Shown in pieces: positions 52,914 to 61,279 of a DNA stretch of 64,000 bases (within the stretch, counting starts at the first letter, position 1; each line of letters begins with the position of its first letter). Source of the stretch: VAZQ01 sp963816745 (GTDB lineage Bacteria > Pseudomonadota > Alphaproteobacteria > Rhizobiales > Xanthobacteraceae); NCBI GenBank assembly GCA_963816745.1, contig CAWFLQ010000010.1:1-64000 (forward strand), given 5' to 3'. Made by a program: the position numbers and the translations under genes. The notes beneath the pieces are model-generated. The model ran no database searches and had not been told where the DNA came from. It worked only from the letters and a program-made list of their open reading frames with translations.

Positions 52914-54156
52914 ATGCATCACCTTCGCAGCGTTATTCGTCTGGCCATCACGGCGGTCGTGATCGCCGTTGCCGTAGAGGGCGGATATCGTCTCTACCTG
53001 TTCCTCAAGCACCCCGAGCATTTCAGAGCCGCGGACATTGGCACCGCCGCGTTCTCGATCTGGAACACATCCCCATGGCAGTACGACCCGGACTATGGAT
53101 ACGGCTATGTGCCTTCGCTCAAAGTGGACAACACACATATCAAAGGTGGGCTGGTCACGGGCTGCGGAGAATTCGGCCTTGTCAACGAGCAGGGAAATTT
53201 CGGCCCGCCTGTTCTCGACTTCGATGAAGCCGATGTCAGAATCGTCGTCTTCGGAGATTCCTTTACGGGCGCCAACGTAGCCGGTCCGGCCTGGACGAAA
53301 ATACTGGGCGAGAGGCTCGAGCGCGAGCTCGGAAAAACCGTGCGCGTCCTGAACATGGGGCGGGACGGTTATGGCATGCCGCAGATCGTCGCGACTCGCG
53401 GCCGGCAAGCTGAAAGAATTGCGGCCCTCGCTTGTGGTCTTTGCCTTCAACGGGCCCGCCTTGGAACGGGCGCGACATTGGCGTGTGAGTGTCGGCAGCG
53501 GCGATGATGTCCGGCTGTACTCCTCGCCGGGAAAGTCGCCGAACCCAAATCCTGAAACCGCGGCGGACGCATCGATCGTCATGGCCTCGGCGACCCGCCG
53601 CTGGTGTGAGGAGCAGCTCGAGAAATCGCCGGAAGAACAAAGTCGCGATCCGGTGCTGAAGAAGATTCTCATCAAGCATCGGGAGATTGCCATCAAGAAC
53701 GGCGTCCCCCAAGCCAATATTTTCGATCTCAAGGCATCTTATGTGTACGACTTGGTTCGCCATCTGAACGGATACCGATCGCAATGGCGGACGGGCGTCT
53801 CATCGACAAATCCGCAAGTGACATACGACGACTACCGCGACGATCCAAAATTCATGGCGGACCTTGCAGGCGTGACAAACTCGAATATCCCTTACGTCTT
53901 TGCACATCTCGCCTTGGGTAAGTCGATCAGCGAAGGACGGGAGTTCGATCTCGGCAGGCGCGCGCGGAACCTGATGGAGAGCTTGCAAACCATCACGGGC
54001 GCGGAGATCTACAAGACGACCGATTTTGTGACCCTCTCACGCGAAGATGCCCTGAAAATGTGCTCATCTCCTTCCGACTGCCATCCGTCCGAATTTGGCC
54101 ATGGTGTTTACGCGGAGGCCGTGTCGAAAATGGTCCTCAAGAGCGGCTTTCGGTAA
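52914..54156 (+). pseudogene. SGNH/GDSL hydrolase-like protein, one frame change
   Basis: ATG 52914 (MHHLRSVIRLAITAVVIAVA, TM anchor). WQYDPDYGYGYVPSLKVDN, the nucleophile block RIVVFGDSFTGANVAGPAW, VRVLNMGRDGYGMPQI. Near 53395 the frame shifts: KLKELRPSLVVFAFNGPALE, later SSPSDCHPSEFGHGVYAEAV, where D-x-H of block V completes the Ser-His-Asp set. About 413 residues. Likely a periplasmic esterase or acetyltransferase acting with the MBOAT or acyltransferase-3 gene of the same cassette. Confidence 0.75.
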
Positions 54157-54198
54157 GCACCCCCCCCGTCATTCTTGCCGGCCGCAGTCACGCAGCTT

Positions 54199-54347
54199 TT
54201 TGTGTGCGGGGTGAATGCGATCATCGCACCGTTCACGATCCAGTCGGCGCCGTTGGGGTGCGAATGCTCCGGACCAGGCGGCCCGTCCGCGAGCGCGGGC
54301 AGCAGCAGGAGCGCGGCCGCGATCGCGGCGAGGAAGGCGCGCGTCAT
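54199..54347 (-). pseudogene. remnant: secreted-protein start fused to a tail-fibre fragment
   Basis: Begins MTRAFLAAIAAALLLLPALA and DGPPGPEHSHPNGADWIVNG, like the gene at 47981-48352, then switches to AMIAFTPHTKS, which is a piece of the collar fibre gene (AMIAFTPHTTS at 55289-55322; 33 of 34 bp identical over 54202-54235). The frame then loses meaning. It marks the right edge of the O-acetylation cassette. Confidence 0.75.
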
Positions 54348-54434
54348 TCTACATCTAGTCCATGTTGTTAGCGCAGATTGCGCAACCCGGACGCGTCGCT
54401 ACACTCCGCGCGTGCGCAGCCCCCGGAAGATTCG

Positions 54435-54581
54435 ATGTGGCTCTACGCTCTATACTTCGTAGTGGCGGCCTTGATCGCGGTGCCGGCCGGCTTCTACGCG
54501 TTCTGCTGGTATTGCGAGCGCTGCGATGCTCGTAGTGGGCTCCTGCGCCACTCACCCACTCAAAGCACCCGCAAGATGTAG
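54435..54581 (+). CDS. small membrane protein, 48 residues
   Basis: ATG 54435: MWLYALYFVVAALIAVPAGF, YAFCWYCERCDARSGLLRHS. One TM helix followed by a CxxxC-like WYCERC. It overlaps the 3' end of the collar fibre gene on the other strand. GGAAG lies before the start. Low to moderate confidence. Confidence 0.4.
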   Translation: MWLYALYFVVAALIAVPAGFYAFCWYCERCDARSGLLRHSPTQSTRKM

Positions 54582-55548
54582 TTGACGATGATCGTCGGCT
54601 GCACGTTGTTATGCGCGGTGCCGCTACCCGAGTTGTTGATCGTAATGCCAGTCACGGCGGAGGTGGTGCTGGTGGTGATATTGGCTTGCGCTGCCGCAAC
54701 ACCCGCTTGCGCCAAGGCCTGAAAAGAGCCATTGGGCACCGAGTTGGTATGGACGTGACCCGGATCGGTGATGCCGTGGTTGTGCGCGGCAAGCTCGGCG
54801 CGTCGTCAGCGTGTGCGTCTCTGCTCCGCCCGCCGCCCCCAGCACATCGCCATTCAGTCCGCCGGCCTGGTTGGTCAGCCGGTTCGCAGACGAGCCGCCC
54901 ATGTCGTCCTTGCCGGCCGACACGCGCCCGCGCTTGTCGATGACGTTGAACGTGGTCGAGCCGTCGCCGGCGCCGTAGGTCGTGCCGATCATCGCGAAGT
55001 ACGTCGGCATAGGTCGTGCGCGAGATCGCCTGGCCGAAGGGCAGCACGAAGCTGCCGTTAGGCGCGGTCGTGCCGGTGAATTCCAGCATGCCGCCGAGCG
55101 GGATATTGTAGGGATTGCCGGCGAGCCCCTGGAGTATCCATTCCGCCGTCGCGTTGTAATAGGTCGCGACATACGGCGTGCCCTGGACGAGCGTTCCCGC
55201 CGGGAGCTCGTTGGTGACCCCCGGCGCTAATCGCAGCGGCTTCGCGCCGAGGCCGTCCACATTGAGCGTGACCGTCGTGCCGCTGGTCGTGTGCGGGGTG
55301 AAGGCGATCATCGCACCGTTCATGTTGGCGAGCGTGTCGAATGCCTGATAGCTCGTGACGGTGTAGGCCGTGGAGCTGCCACCGGTCGCGATCGCACCAG
55401 AGATGTCATCTCGGAATTTTGCGGCCGCCGCCATCATGGCCCGGCCGGAATCGTTCACCGTCGAAGGCGCCTGGCCCTCGGCCCAATTGATCGACGTGTC
55501 GGCGGTCGCGTTGGACGACGCCGTACGGGACCATTTCCAGAATGACAT
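54560..55548 (-). pseudogene. phage tail collar fibre protein, two frame changes
   Basis: ATG 55548 with GAGGGAAG upstream: MSFWKWSRTASSNATADTSI, NWAEGQAPSTVNDSGRAMMA (a common phage fibre N-terminus), then NIPLGGMLEFTGTTAPNGSF, VLPFGQAISRTTYA. Near 55010 the frame changes to YFAMIGTTYGAGDGSTTFNV, IDKRGRVSAGKDDMGGSSAN (Tail_Collar domain). Near 54795 it changes again to AAHNHGITDPGHVHTNSV and ends HNNVQPTIIVNYILRVL. This is a receptor-binding fibre or its collar. It lies between cargo regions, so surface modification and surface recognition genes are side by side. Confidence 0.82.
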
Positions 55549-55570
55549 TTTCACTTCCCTCGAAAGCGAA

Positions 55571-55592
55571 AGGGGCCGCCGCAGCGACCCCT
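55571..55592 (-). terminator. possible terminator upstream of the collar fibre
   Basis: On the minus strand: GGGGTCGC, TGCG, GCGGCCCC, then TTTCGCTTTC. One mismatch in the stem and an interrupted T run. Would separate the methyltransferase from the fibre gene. Confidence 0.5.
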
Positions 55593-55741
55593 CTATTGAT
55601 AGAACCGATTCGGTCCCCCGACCGAGCTTGCAGGTATCGTCAACCCGCGGCGTCGCGCATCATCCCTCTGCCGTGAACGGCATGCTTGGCTGCGCCTCGT
55701 CGCCGCGAAATCTGTCGCAACCGCGATCGCCCGATCGGCGC

Positions 55742-56539
55742 TCAGCGCATCCCGGGGGCTAGCTGCTTGCGTTGCACCAAAAAAGCCATACGAAACTCGC
55801 GCGACAATATTCCCCAAAACTTGCGCAACGGCAGCTTGCGGCACACCTGGGCAAACCCGCCGTGCGCATGCGTGATGTAGAACGTCATCGGCCACTCGCA
55901 GTTTCCGAATACGGCGCGTGAGAGCCGCTCGTGCTGGCGCGTGCTGAGATAGAATACGCCGTTGTCGTAAAACTCCCTGCAGGCCTTCACCGCCGCTCGC
56001 CATCGGAGGCTCTTGTGCTCGGGATGACGCAGCCCTAGCAGCATCCACAAGGCAAACCACCACGTGGGACAATTCGGATAGAAATAGTTTGCCAGTGGAA
56101 CAAAGATGTGAGGCTCATACGGCAAGTACCACTTGCCTGGCACCAGATGCATCGCCACGCCGCCGGGCCTCAGAACCCGAAAAATTTCCCTCAGATATTC
56201 ATCGGGGTTGCGCGCGTGCTCCAGCACGCTCGTGCTCAGCACGATGTCGAAGCACGCGTCGTCGAATGGCAACCGATAAGGTGCGGGATCGATCTGTTTG
56301 AGCCGCGGCGGCCCAGACGCGCCGTTCTGCCACTCCTCCGCCGGAACGATATCGCATCCATAAGCATCGTACCCCAGCTCGACCATGCGCTCGACGAGCT
56401 GGCCGGAGCCGCAGCCGAAGTCCAGCACGCGAACTCGGTCGCCACGTTCGAGACCGGCCACTTCAAAAATCGCCCGATCGAAAAACTGCGCTGTTGCCGC
56501 AACCTCTGCCGGGTGATCCATTCCGTTGCGCTCATACAC
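55742..56539 (-). CDS. class I SAM-dependent methyltransferase
   Basis: About 265 residues from GTG 56539 (ATG 56521 also possible). Motif I VRVLDFGCGSGQLVERMVEL, acidic post-motif GYDAYGCDIVPAEEW, motif IV FDIVLSTSVLEHARNPDEYL and RVLRPGGVAMHLVPGKWYLP identify a Methyltransf_11 protein. The C-terminal half (PHIFVPLANYFYPNCPTWWF) is typical of methyltransferases in polysaccharide or glycolipid clusters. It lies between phage structural genes and could modify the same surface sugars as the neighbouring O-acetylation cassette. Intact. Confidence 0.87.
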   Translation of the reverse strand: MYERNGMDHPAEVAATAQFFDRAIFEVAGLERGDRVRVLDFGCGSGQLVERMVELGYDAYGCDIVPAEEWQNGASGPPRLKQIDPAPYRLPFDDACFDIVLSTSVLEHARNPDEYLREIFRVLRPGGVAMHLVPGKWYLPYEPHIFVPLANYFYPNCPTWWFALWMLLGLRHPEHKSLRWRAAVKACREFYDNGVFYLSTRQHERLSRAVFGNCEWPMTFYITHAHGGFAQVCRKLPLRKFWGILSREFRMAFLVQRKQLAPGMR

Positions 56540-57173
56540 CAATCTTCGCTTGCATGTGCAAGACTACCGGCTTTCTCGCCGTCTGCAAGCATGGCTGGGA
56601 TGAAGCGCAGCAAGCATCCGGCTCCACGCGTGCCGCAGGCAGCCGATAGCTTCTCGAGATTCATCGGGAGGACCGCCCCGGCGAGGAGGGGAGCGACAAG
56701 GCGATCCTCCCGCGCCGATGCGGCCGGGCGAGCCGGCCGCATCGAAACGGTGATCAGTTTCACAATTTCGGAAGTGCGATTTCCTACGAACGATTCGCGT
56801 CACATCGCCGGTCAGCAAAGCGCATCAGGCTCACAGTACGGGTGAACCCGCTGGTAACCCGCCGAAGCGTGGCCCTGCTCGGAAAGCACATTCTGCGAAT
56901 GTCAAATCCGGTCAAGGCGGACGGGAGCAACCGGGCGTAGACCACGTTCTTGCCCTCCGCCCGAACAATGCATTCTGAACAAGCCAGCTTCTCGACGGCT
57001 CCCGGCGCGCAACCGCCGCAAAACTGCCTCCACGGTCATAAGCGGACGCGTCGTTGCCATAACGAACCTTTGTGATCCCGCTATTCACAGGCGCTCTGCC
57101 ACCTGCGGAAGAAATAGTTGGATTCGCGGGACACAAACGTAAGACATTTCGATTCGCAAACACGGAGGCGACA
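56540..57173 (+). other. intergenic, hairpin only
   Basis: No gene is supported. It contains a 12-bp perfect hairpin at 56715-56743 and a promoter-sized region before the gene at 57174 with ribosome site GGAGG. Open frames on both strands show no protein pattern. Confidence 0.45.
56715..56743. repeat. 12-bp hairpin with 5-nt loop
   Basis: CGATGCGGCCGG, GCGAG, CCGGCCGCATCG. Lies 170 bp before the methyltransferase on its upstream side. No T run; possible terminator of leftward transcripts or a REP-like element. Confidence 0.5.
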
Positions 57174-57470
57174 ATGAACGACATCCGGTTTTCCCTGCCT
57201 GTCAAACTCGTCGATTACGGAACCGCGCCTGAGGTCTATGCCGACGGCCTCGCCCGCGTGGAGCAATTGGGCGCAGCCACGCTGTTCGCGCTCTATCGTC
57301 TCAAGACGACCATCGTCGATGGTCAATCCCAGCAAGTCAGAGAAGTGATGCAGCACATCATCATGCCCACCGACGCGGTCGGTCCTGCCGTCGAGCTCAC
57401 TCTGCTGACGTTCGGCACCGAGCTGCTGATCCCATCAGCAGGGTATGCCCTGCGACGGCGACTGTCGTAG
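57174..57470 (+). CDS. conserved hypothetical protein
   Basis: 98 residues, ATG 57174 with GGAGGCG at 6 nt. MNDIRFSLPVKLVDYGTAPE, VYADGLARVEQLGAATLFAL, YRLKTTIVDGQSQQVREVMQ, IIMPTDAVGPAVELTLLTFG. The pattern looks like a small beta-sheet protein conserved in Bradyrhizobiaceae, found in many prophage-associated regions; no function known. Opposite orientation to the phage genes around it. Confidence 0.6.
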   Translation: MNDIRFSLPVKLVDYGTAPEVYADGLARVEQLGAATLFALYRLKTTIVDGQSQQVREVMQHIIMPTDAVGPAVELTLLTFGTELLIPSAGYALRRRLS

Positions 57471-57475
57471 CAAGC

Positions 57476-57508
57476 GTAGCCCGGATCGGGCGGAGCACGA
57501 TCCGGGAC
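57476..57508. repeat. REP-like palindrome
   Basis: GTAGCCCGGATCGGGCGG, AGCACGATCCGGGAC: inverted arms CCCGGATCG/CGATCCGGG. Elements with this pattern are frequent between genes of Bradyrhizobium and Rhodopseudomonas. Follows the stop of the gene at 57174-57470. Confidence 0.6.
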
Positions 57509-58207
57509 CAAAGCTGTCGGCTGCCGAACCCTGCACCCGCTTTCGACCTTTTCGGCCAACGCTCGGCCGCAATGGCCGCGTCGCGCTTGCAGAGTCCGGT
57601 GATCATGTCGCGAACCAAGCTGGAACGACCCAAGGATGCGACGGCCTCGGACGGCGCGCGGTCGAGCGTTTCGACCCACGCCGTGTCGCGTCCTTGGCCA
57701 AACGAGATAGGCTCATTCGGCAGTATGGTGCGGCCTTACTCGAATGTCGCCGCACTATCTACGATCAACCTCTTCCGGATACTCGATCCATGATCCGCCA
57801 GAAAATATCGTACGTGGCGCACCTCAGATGGAAAAATCTTGTCTGCCAGGGAACCACGCAATAAGCGGTCCAGCAAGACGACGTAGACCGGATGGCCCCA
57901 AGCGAGGGATGGTAGGGCGAGCGGATCTTTCTCCTGGCCATGTCGTACCGCCGCTGCCGCCACATAATAGCTTCTTCTCGTCTCTTTGCGGGGGTCAAGT
58001 TCCGTTGCCGCGAGGGCCTCCATGGTTCGAGCAGCAACGGCTCCTGCACAGATGCATCGAGCGGCGAGACATCGTCTCCCAATTTCGATGGTGATCCATC
58101 CGTTTGCATCGGCGATGGCCCCTCTTGGTCGTCGGCGAATTCGACGGCCGAGTAGTCTGCAGTCGATCCTATACCTATACTGTTAAGTCAGCCAGCGAGG
58201 CCGCCCT
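57506..58207 (-). other. about 700 bp without a supported gene
   Basis: Several minus-strand frames contain phrases such as MARSSLVRDMITGLCKRDA-like and IDSAATFE pieces that suggest a decayed gene, but no frame is long or has a start with a ribosome site. I see no RNA gene. It separates the cargo region from the phage virion genes. Confidence 0.35.
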
Positions 58208-58312
58208 TCACTCGCGCGGCAAACCTACTTCATAGGCCCCGGCATCGAGCATCCAATCCGGCCAGGTCGCCGGCCGCTGCGACCATCCGTTTCGCAGGAA
58301 TTCGTCGGTCAT
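58208..58312 (-). CDS. 34-residue phage protein
   Basis: ATG 58312 overlaps the preceding stop (ATGA): MTDEFLRNGWSQRPATWPDW, MLDAGAYEVGLPRE. Trp-rich. The overlap suggests translation with the gene before it. Too short for family assignment. Confidence 0.4.
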   Translation of the reverse strand: MTDEFLRNGWSQRPATWPDWMLDAGAYEVGLPRE

Positions 58313-58980
58313 CGTGATCGTAGTCTTGGCGCGAGGGGCACTACCGGCGGCTTCGCGCGCGTCAAGAGATACTGCGCGGCGAGTGCGGGATTGGCGACCA
58401 TCGCCGCCTTGAGGTTCGGCTCGATATCCTGTGCGCCGGCGATGTATTGCGCGGCCGCGCGCTGCGCACGGTCTTGCTGAGCCTGCGCCACACCCTGCGG
58501 GTCGGCGCGTTGCCCGGTGGCCAGGCCGGAGACCAGATTCGCGAACGCCGGCAGCAGCGCGCCGCCATGGGCAAAGCCCATCAGTCCGGCGTTGAGGCGA
58601 TCACCGATGCCGGCGAGCGTCGGCAGCGAAGGCACCGGAAAATTGTTGAACGCCGACGGGGCATAAGAGCGTTCACCGCCGTCTTCGCGGGCCATGACGC
58701 CGCCGCTCGATTGAGCGATTGTCCCAATGGTCGGCTGCGCCGCCGGCGTGCTTTGTATTTGCTCCGGCCGCTGTTGTTGCGGCGCCGGTGCCAGCTGCAT
58801 CGGAAAACGGCCGAACGGCTCGCTCGTCAGTAGTGGAGAGCCGCCCTGCTGCAAGTTTGCGATGGTAGGTGCGAACCAAGACGGCGGCGGCGCCGCAGCC
58901 TCGCGTGCGGCCAAGGTATCGGCGACCAGCCCACCGCCGCTGCCGCCGATCGTGAGCCAATCCGGGAGTATGCCAGCCAT
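58309..58980 (-). CDS. phage virion-associated protein, Pro/Gln-rich
   Basis: 223 residues: MAGILPDWLTIGGSGGGLVA, a Pro/Gln linker (QLAPAPQQQRPEQIQ), GDRLNAGLMGFAHGGALLPA, FANLVSGLATGQRADPQGVA and QQDRAQRAAAQYIAGAQDIE. Ala/Gln-rich chains with a hydrophobic FAHGGALLPAFANLVSGL segment occur among ejection or internal virion proteins of podophages. It starts 2 bp after the PAPS-reductase gene. Function inferred from position and composition only. Confidence 0.5.
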   Translation of the reverse strand: MAGILPDWLTIGGSGGGLVADTLAAREAAAPPPSWFAPTIANLQQGGSPLLTSEPFGRFPMQLAPAPQQQRPEQIQSTPAAQPTIGTIAQSSGGVMAREDGGERSYAPSAFNNFPVPSLPTLAGIGDRLNAGLMGFAHGGALLPAFANLVSGLATGQRADPQGVAQAQQDRAQRAAAQYIAGAQDIEPNLKAAMVANPALAAQYLLTRAKPPVVPLAPRLRSR

Positions 58981-58981
58981 G

Positions 58982-59794
58982 TTATCCTACCTCGAGATCT
59001 AGCGCCGAGCTGATCCGCTCGCTTTCCGAATCCAGCACGGAACGAACGCGCTCGATCCGCTCCGAAACGATCGGCCATAGATTGGGATAATGCGCGCGGA
59101 TGTAGCGCAGTTTTTCTTTGCCGTGATGGGCGAGGTGCGCGGTGCAAATCCAGCAATCGAGGCTGTCGTTGATCGCGCCAGGGCGTTCACGCCCGTCGAC
59201 AGCCCGCGAAGACGGGCGTTCTTCGACGCCCTGATGGCGGGCTATGCGGTAGTGGTCCGGAAGCGTCGCGCCTTGCTCTGCCAGATAGGCATAGACGTCC
59301 TGGTCGGACCAATCCCACAGCGGCGAGTTGTAAGTCACGCCGTCCACTTCGACGCTCGGCCCGACCCCGACACGCCGATCCGACGCCTTCGATCCGCGCA
59401 AGACCAGATCGACCCCGTTGTCCTTCACATAGTTCGACATCGGGTCCCAAAGCATCGCTCCGCAACACTGCGTATAGGGCTGCAAGATTTGAGCGGGCGG
59501 CGGCTCAAGGAAGAGCTTGGCGACGGCGGACGCCTCTACCGGCACGATATCGGCCGGCAGACCATAGTGTGCAGTGTACTCGTGCACGTCCGTGGCGGGT
59601 CGAACGACAACGAGCTTCGCGCCCAGCTTCCGGCAGGTGTCCTCGATGTGGCGCACGAGATGCGGGAAGGTTGCGCCGGTCTCGGCGAACACGACCGTGA
59701 TTTGCTCCAGCCACGGCCGCGCCAGATACATCAGCGCAGTTGAATCCTTCCCGCCGCTGAACTGAAGAATCGCGTTTATGTGCGAGCCGAGCAT
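58982..59794 (-). CDS. PAPS reductase-like (adenine nucleotide alpha hydrolase) phage enzyme
   Basis: 270 residues from ATG 59794, overlapping the previous stop (TAATG). PP-loop INAILQFSGGKDSTALMYLA, TVVFAETGATFPHLVRHIED, PYTQCCGAMLWDPMSNYVKD, LVLRGSKASDRRVGVGPSVE, NSPLWDWSDQDVYAYLAEQG and a LDCWIC end are the marks of the PAPS reductase/DndC-like family with Cys pairs. Virion operons of many phages carry such genes; roles proposed include sulphur metabolism and DNA or tRNA modification. About 18 residues (GVEERPSSRAVDGRERP) come from an inserted palindromic element. Confidence 0.85.
   Translation of the reverse strand: MLGSHINAILQFSGGKDSTALMYLARPWLEQITVVFAETGATFPHLVRHIEDTCRKLGAKLVVVRPATDVHEYTAHYGLPADIVPVEASAVAKLFLEPPPAQILQPYTQCCGAMLWDPMSNYVKDNGVDLVLRGSKASDRRVGVGPSVEVDGVTYNSPLWDWSDQDVYAYLAEQGATLPDHYRIARHQGVEERPSSRAVDGRERPGAINDSLDCWICTAHLAHHGKEKLRYIRAHYPNLWPIVSERIERVRSVLDSESERISSALDLEVG
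59179..59233. repeat. palindromic element copy A (55 bp), inside the PAPS-reductase gene
   Basis: Outer arms CAGGGCG/CGCCCTG, inner arms CGCCCGTC/GACGGGCG around AGCCCGCGAA. It is 49/55 identical to copy C. On the coding strand it reads QGVEERPSSRAVDGRERPG in frame without a stop. Confidence 0.85.
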
Positions 59795-60636
59795 TAGAAG
59801 AACGCCGATGCGAACGACGCCGTGCCGGCCCCGATTTTCGCGAACTGGTCGGCGCCGGACATTTCCCTGGTCGTGTTCTCGGTGCCGGTTCTGGTCGCGA
59901 ACGCCTGCGCCGCCGGCATCGCAAAGCCGAATTGTGCCGCGAGCGTCTGCAACGGAATGCCGCGGCGCTGGGCCTCGATCGCGAGCTCCTGCATCGGCCC
60001 CCAATTCATTGCCGTGTTGGCGGCATCGGCAGCCGTGATGCCGGCGAGCTGGTTGTTGACGCGGGTCTGGTCGAGACTCGAGAGCAGACCGGCAGTCTGG
60101 CCGCCGGCGGCGAAGACCTTGTCCTGCGCCGCGAGCTGGTCCGCGCGCGCGCGGTTGTAGGCATCGAGCAATACCGGCGCCTGGCCTTCGGCGATGCCGC
60201 GCGCGAGCGCCTGCACATTGGCGCCCGACAGGTCGCGGTTGGCACCGGCAAACATGCCGTTGACGCGATTGCTCACGTCGTTTGAGATCGTCGAGAGAAA
60301 GCCCTGCAGCGCAGGATTGCTCTGCGGGTTGAGGTAGTCGCCGGCTGCCGTCGAGGCCAGCGACTTCTGATATTGCGCATAGGCGTCGTTGATCATGCCG
60401 CTGCGGTCCGGCCCGCCGCCCGCGAGCAAATTGTTGGTGACCCCGCCGATCGCCGGCGCAAAGGGATTTCCGGCCGCGGCATTGGCTGATAGGCGGTCGA
60501 GCGCATTGGTCTCGGTCGTGGTCAAGTTGGGGTTGATCTGCTGGGCTTTCGCCAGCACGCTGCCGAGCAGCCCGCCGCCGATCGTCGGCGTCGTATTCTG
60601 GATCTGCGTCTTTTCTTCCGAACTTTCTCCGCCCAT
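59794..60636 (-). CDS. phage internal virion / tail protein
   Basis: 280 residues from ATG 60636 (MGGESSEEKTQIQNTTPTIG). Long helical Ala/Gln-rich parts: DRLSANAAAGNPFAPAIGGV, DVSNRVNGMFAGANRDLSGA, NVQALARGIAEGQAPVLLDA, YNRARADQLAAQDKVFAAGG. Homologous-looking proteins lie at this place in podophage-like prophages of rhizobia and are thought to be ejected with DNA. No enzymatic motif. Stop overlaps the next ATG. Confidence 0.6.
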   Translation of the reverse strand: MGGESSEEKTQIQNTTPTIGGGLLGSVLAKAQQINPNLTTTETNALDRLSANAAAGNPFAPAIGGVTNNLLAGGGPDRSGMINDAYAQYQKSLASTAAGDYLNPQSNPALQGFLSTISNDVSNRVNGMFAGANRDLSGANVQALARGIAEGQAPVLLDAYNRARADQLAAQDKVFAAGGQTAGLLSSLDQTRVNNQLAGITAADAANTAMNWGPMQELAIEAQRRGIPLQTLAAQFGFAMPAAQAFATRTGTENTTREMSGADQFAKIGAGTASFASAFF

Positions 60637-60637
60637 T

Positions 60638-61279
60638 TCAAAGCTCCTTTTCAAGTACGACGCGCGTCAGCCGGTAGGCCGGGAGAACGCGACTCCATCC
60701 TCTGCGCCCCATGATGCGCATCGCGTCGCAGCCCTCCGCCCTCGCCCAATTCTCGATCGGCGTGAGCAGGTGGAGCCAGCGCGCCATGCCACCAGGACGC
60801 TCACGGCATAGCCCGCGAAGACGGGCGTCAACGCCCTGATGCTCTTCGTGCGATGAGCCGCCGCACGCCACGACGATGCAGAATTTGCACCGCTCGGTCT
60901 GCTGCAACTCGGTGACGGCTGCCGCGACGATCTCATGGTCGCGATCGGCAACAGGGCGTGTGCGCCCGTCCATAGCCCGCGAAGACGGGCGTTCTTCAAC
61001 GCCCTGTTGGCGGGCTACTGCCACCCAGAGCTGCGCGCAGCCCGCCATCACGGCGGTCGCGACCGACGCGAAGCTCGAGAGATCGCCGCGCCGCATCGCG
61101 GCCTCGATCAGCCCGGCGACGCACGGCCAGACCAGGTGCACGTGCTCGACCGGGATGTAGACGAGCTCGCACCGCCGGTCCGCATTCCCGTTTACGCGCG
61201 TCCATAGCCCGTCGCAGACGGGCGTGAACGCCCTGGTGGTCGCGCTGTGGCCTGGCGCAGAGCTATCCGAGTGCGGCAT
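60638..61279 (-). CDS. GNAT-like phage protein carrying three palindromic inserts
   Basis: About 213 residues from ATG 61279. The recognisable core is CELVYIPVEHVHLVWPCVAG, LIEAAMRRGDLSSFASVATA, GCAQLWVAV, EIVAAAVTELQQTERCKFCI, ARWLHLLTPIENWARAEGCD and MGRRGWSRVLPAYRLTRVVL, the layout of acetyltransferase-like proteins next to head genes of podophages. Three palindromic elements interrupt it: the N-terminal TTRAFTPVCDGLWTRV, a middle QGVEERPSSRAMDGRTRP and HQGVDARLRGLCRERPGG. They sit between core strands and keep the frame. About a quarter of the protein is element-derived. Confidence 0.65.
   Translation of the reverse strand: MPHSDSSAPGHSATTRAFTPVCDGLWTRVNGNADRRCELVYIPVEHVHLVWPCVAGLIEAAMRRGDLSSFASVATAVMAGCAQLWVAVARQQGVEERPSSRAMDGRTRPVADRDHEIVAAAVTELQQTERCKFCIVVACGGSSHEEHQGVDARLRGLCRERPGGMARWLHLLTPIENWARAEGCDAMRIMGRRGWSRVLPAYRLTRVVLEKEL
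60793..60838. repeat. palindromic element copy B (46 bp)
   Basis: CAGGACGCTCACGGCATAGC then CCGCGAAGACGGGCG and TCAACGCCCTG. Four bases shorter than A and C in the arm after GACGGGCG, which moves the core to another reading frame (VDARLRGLCRERPG). Confidence 0.8.
60952..61006. repeat. palindromic element copy C (55 bp)
   Basis: CAGGGCGTGTGCGCCCGTCC, ATAGCCCGCGAAGACGGGCG, TTCTTCAACGCCCTG. Best match of copy A. Read as GVEERPSSRAMDGRTRP in the coding frame. Confidence 0.85.
61193..61235. repeat. palindromic element copy D (partial, 43 bp)
   Basis: TTTACGCGCGTCCATAGCCC, GTCGCAGACGGGCGTGAACG, CCCTG. Lies near the 5' end of the same gene and is read in a third frame (RAFTPVCDGLWTRV). Confidence 0.75.

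Noticed and set aside
55593..56072. A minus-strand gene next to the methyltransferase
   Set aside because: Overlaps the intact methyltransferase in another frame and has the composition of a shadow.
57445..57864. A plus-strand gene of about 139 residues
   Set aside because: It starts inside the preceding gene and crosses a REP-like palindrome; no ribosome site or family pattern.
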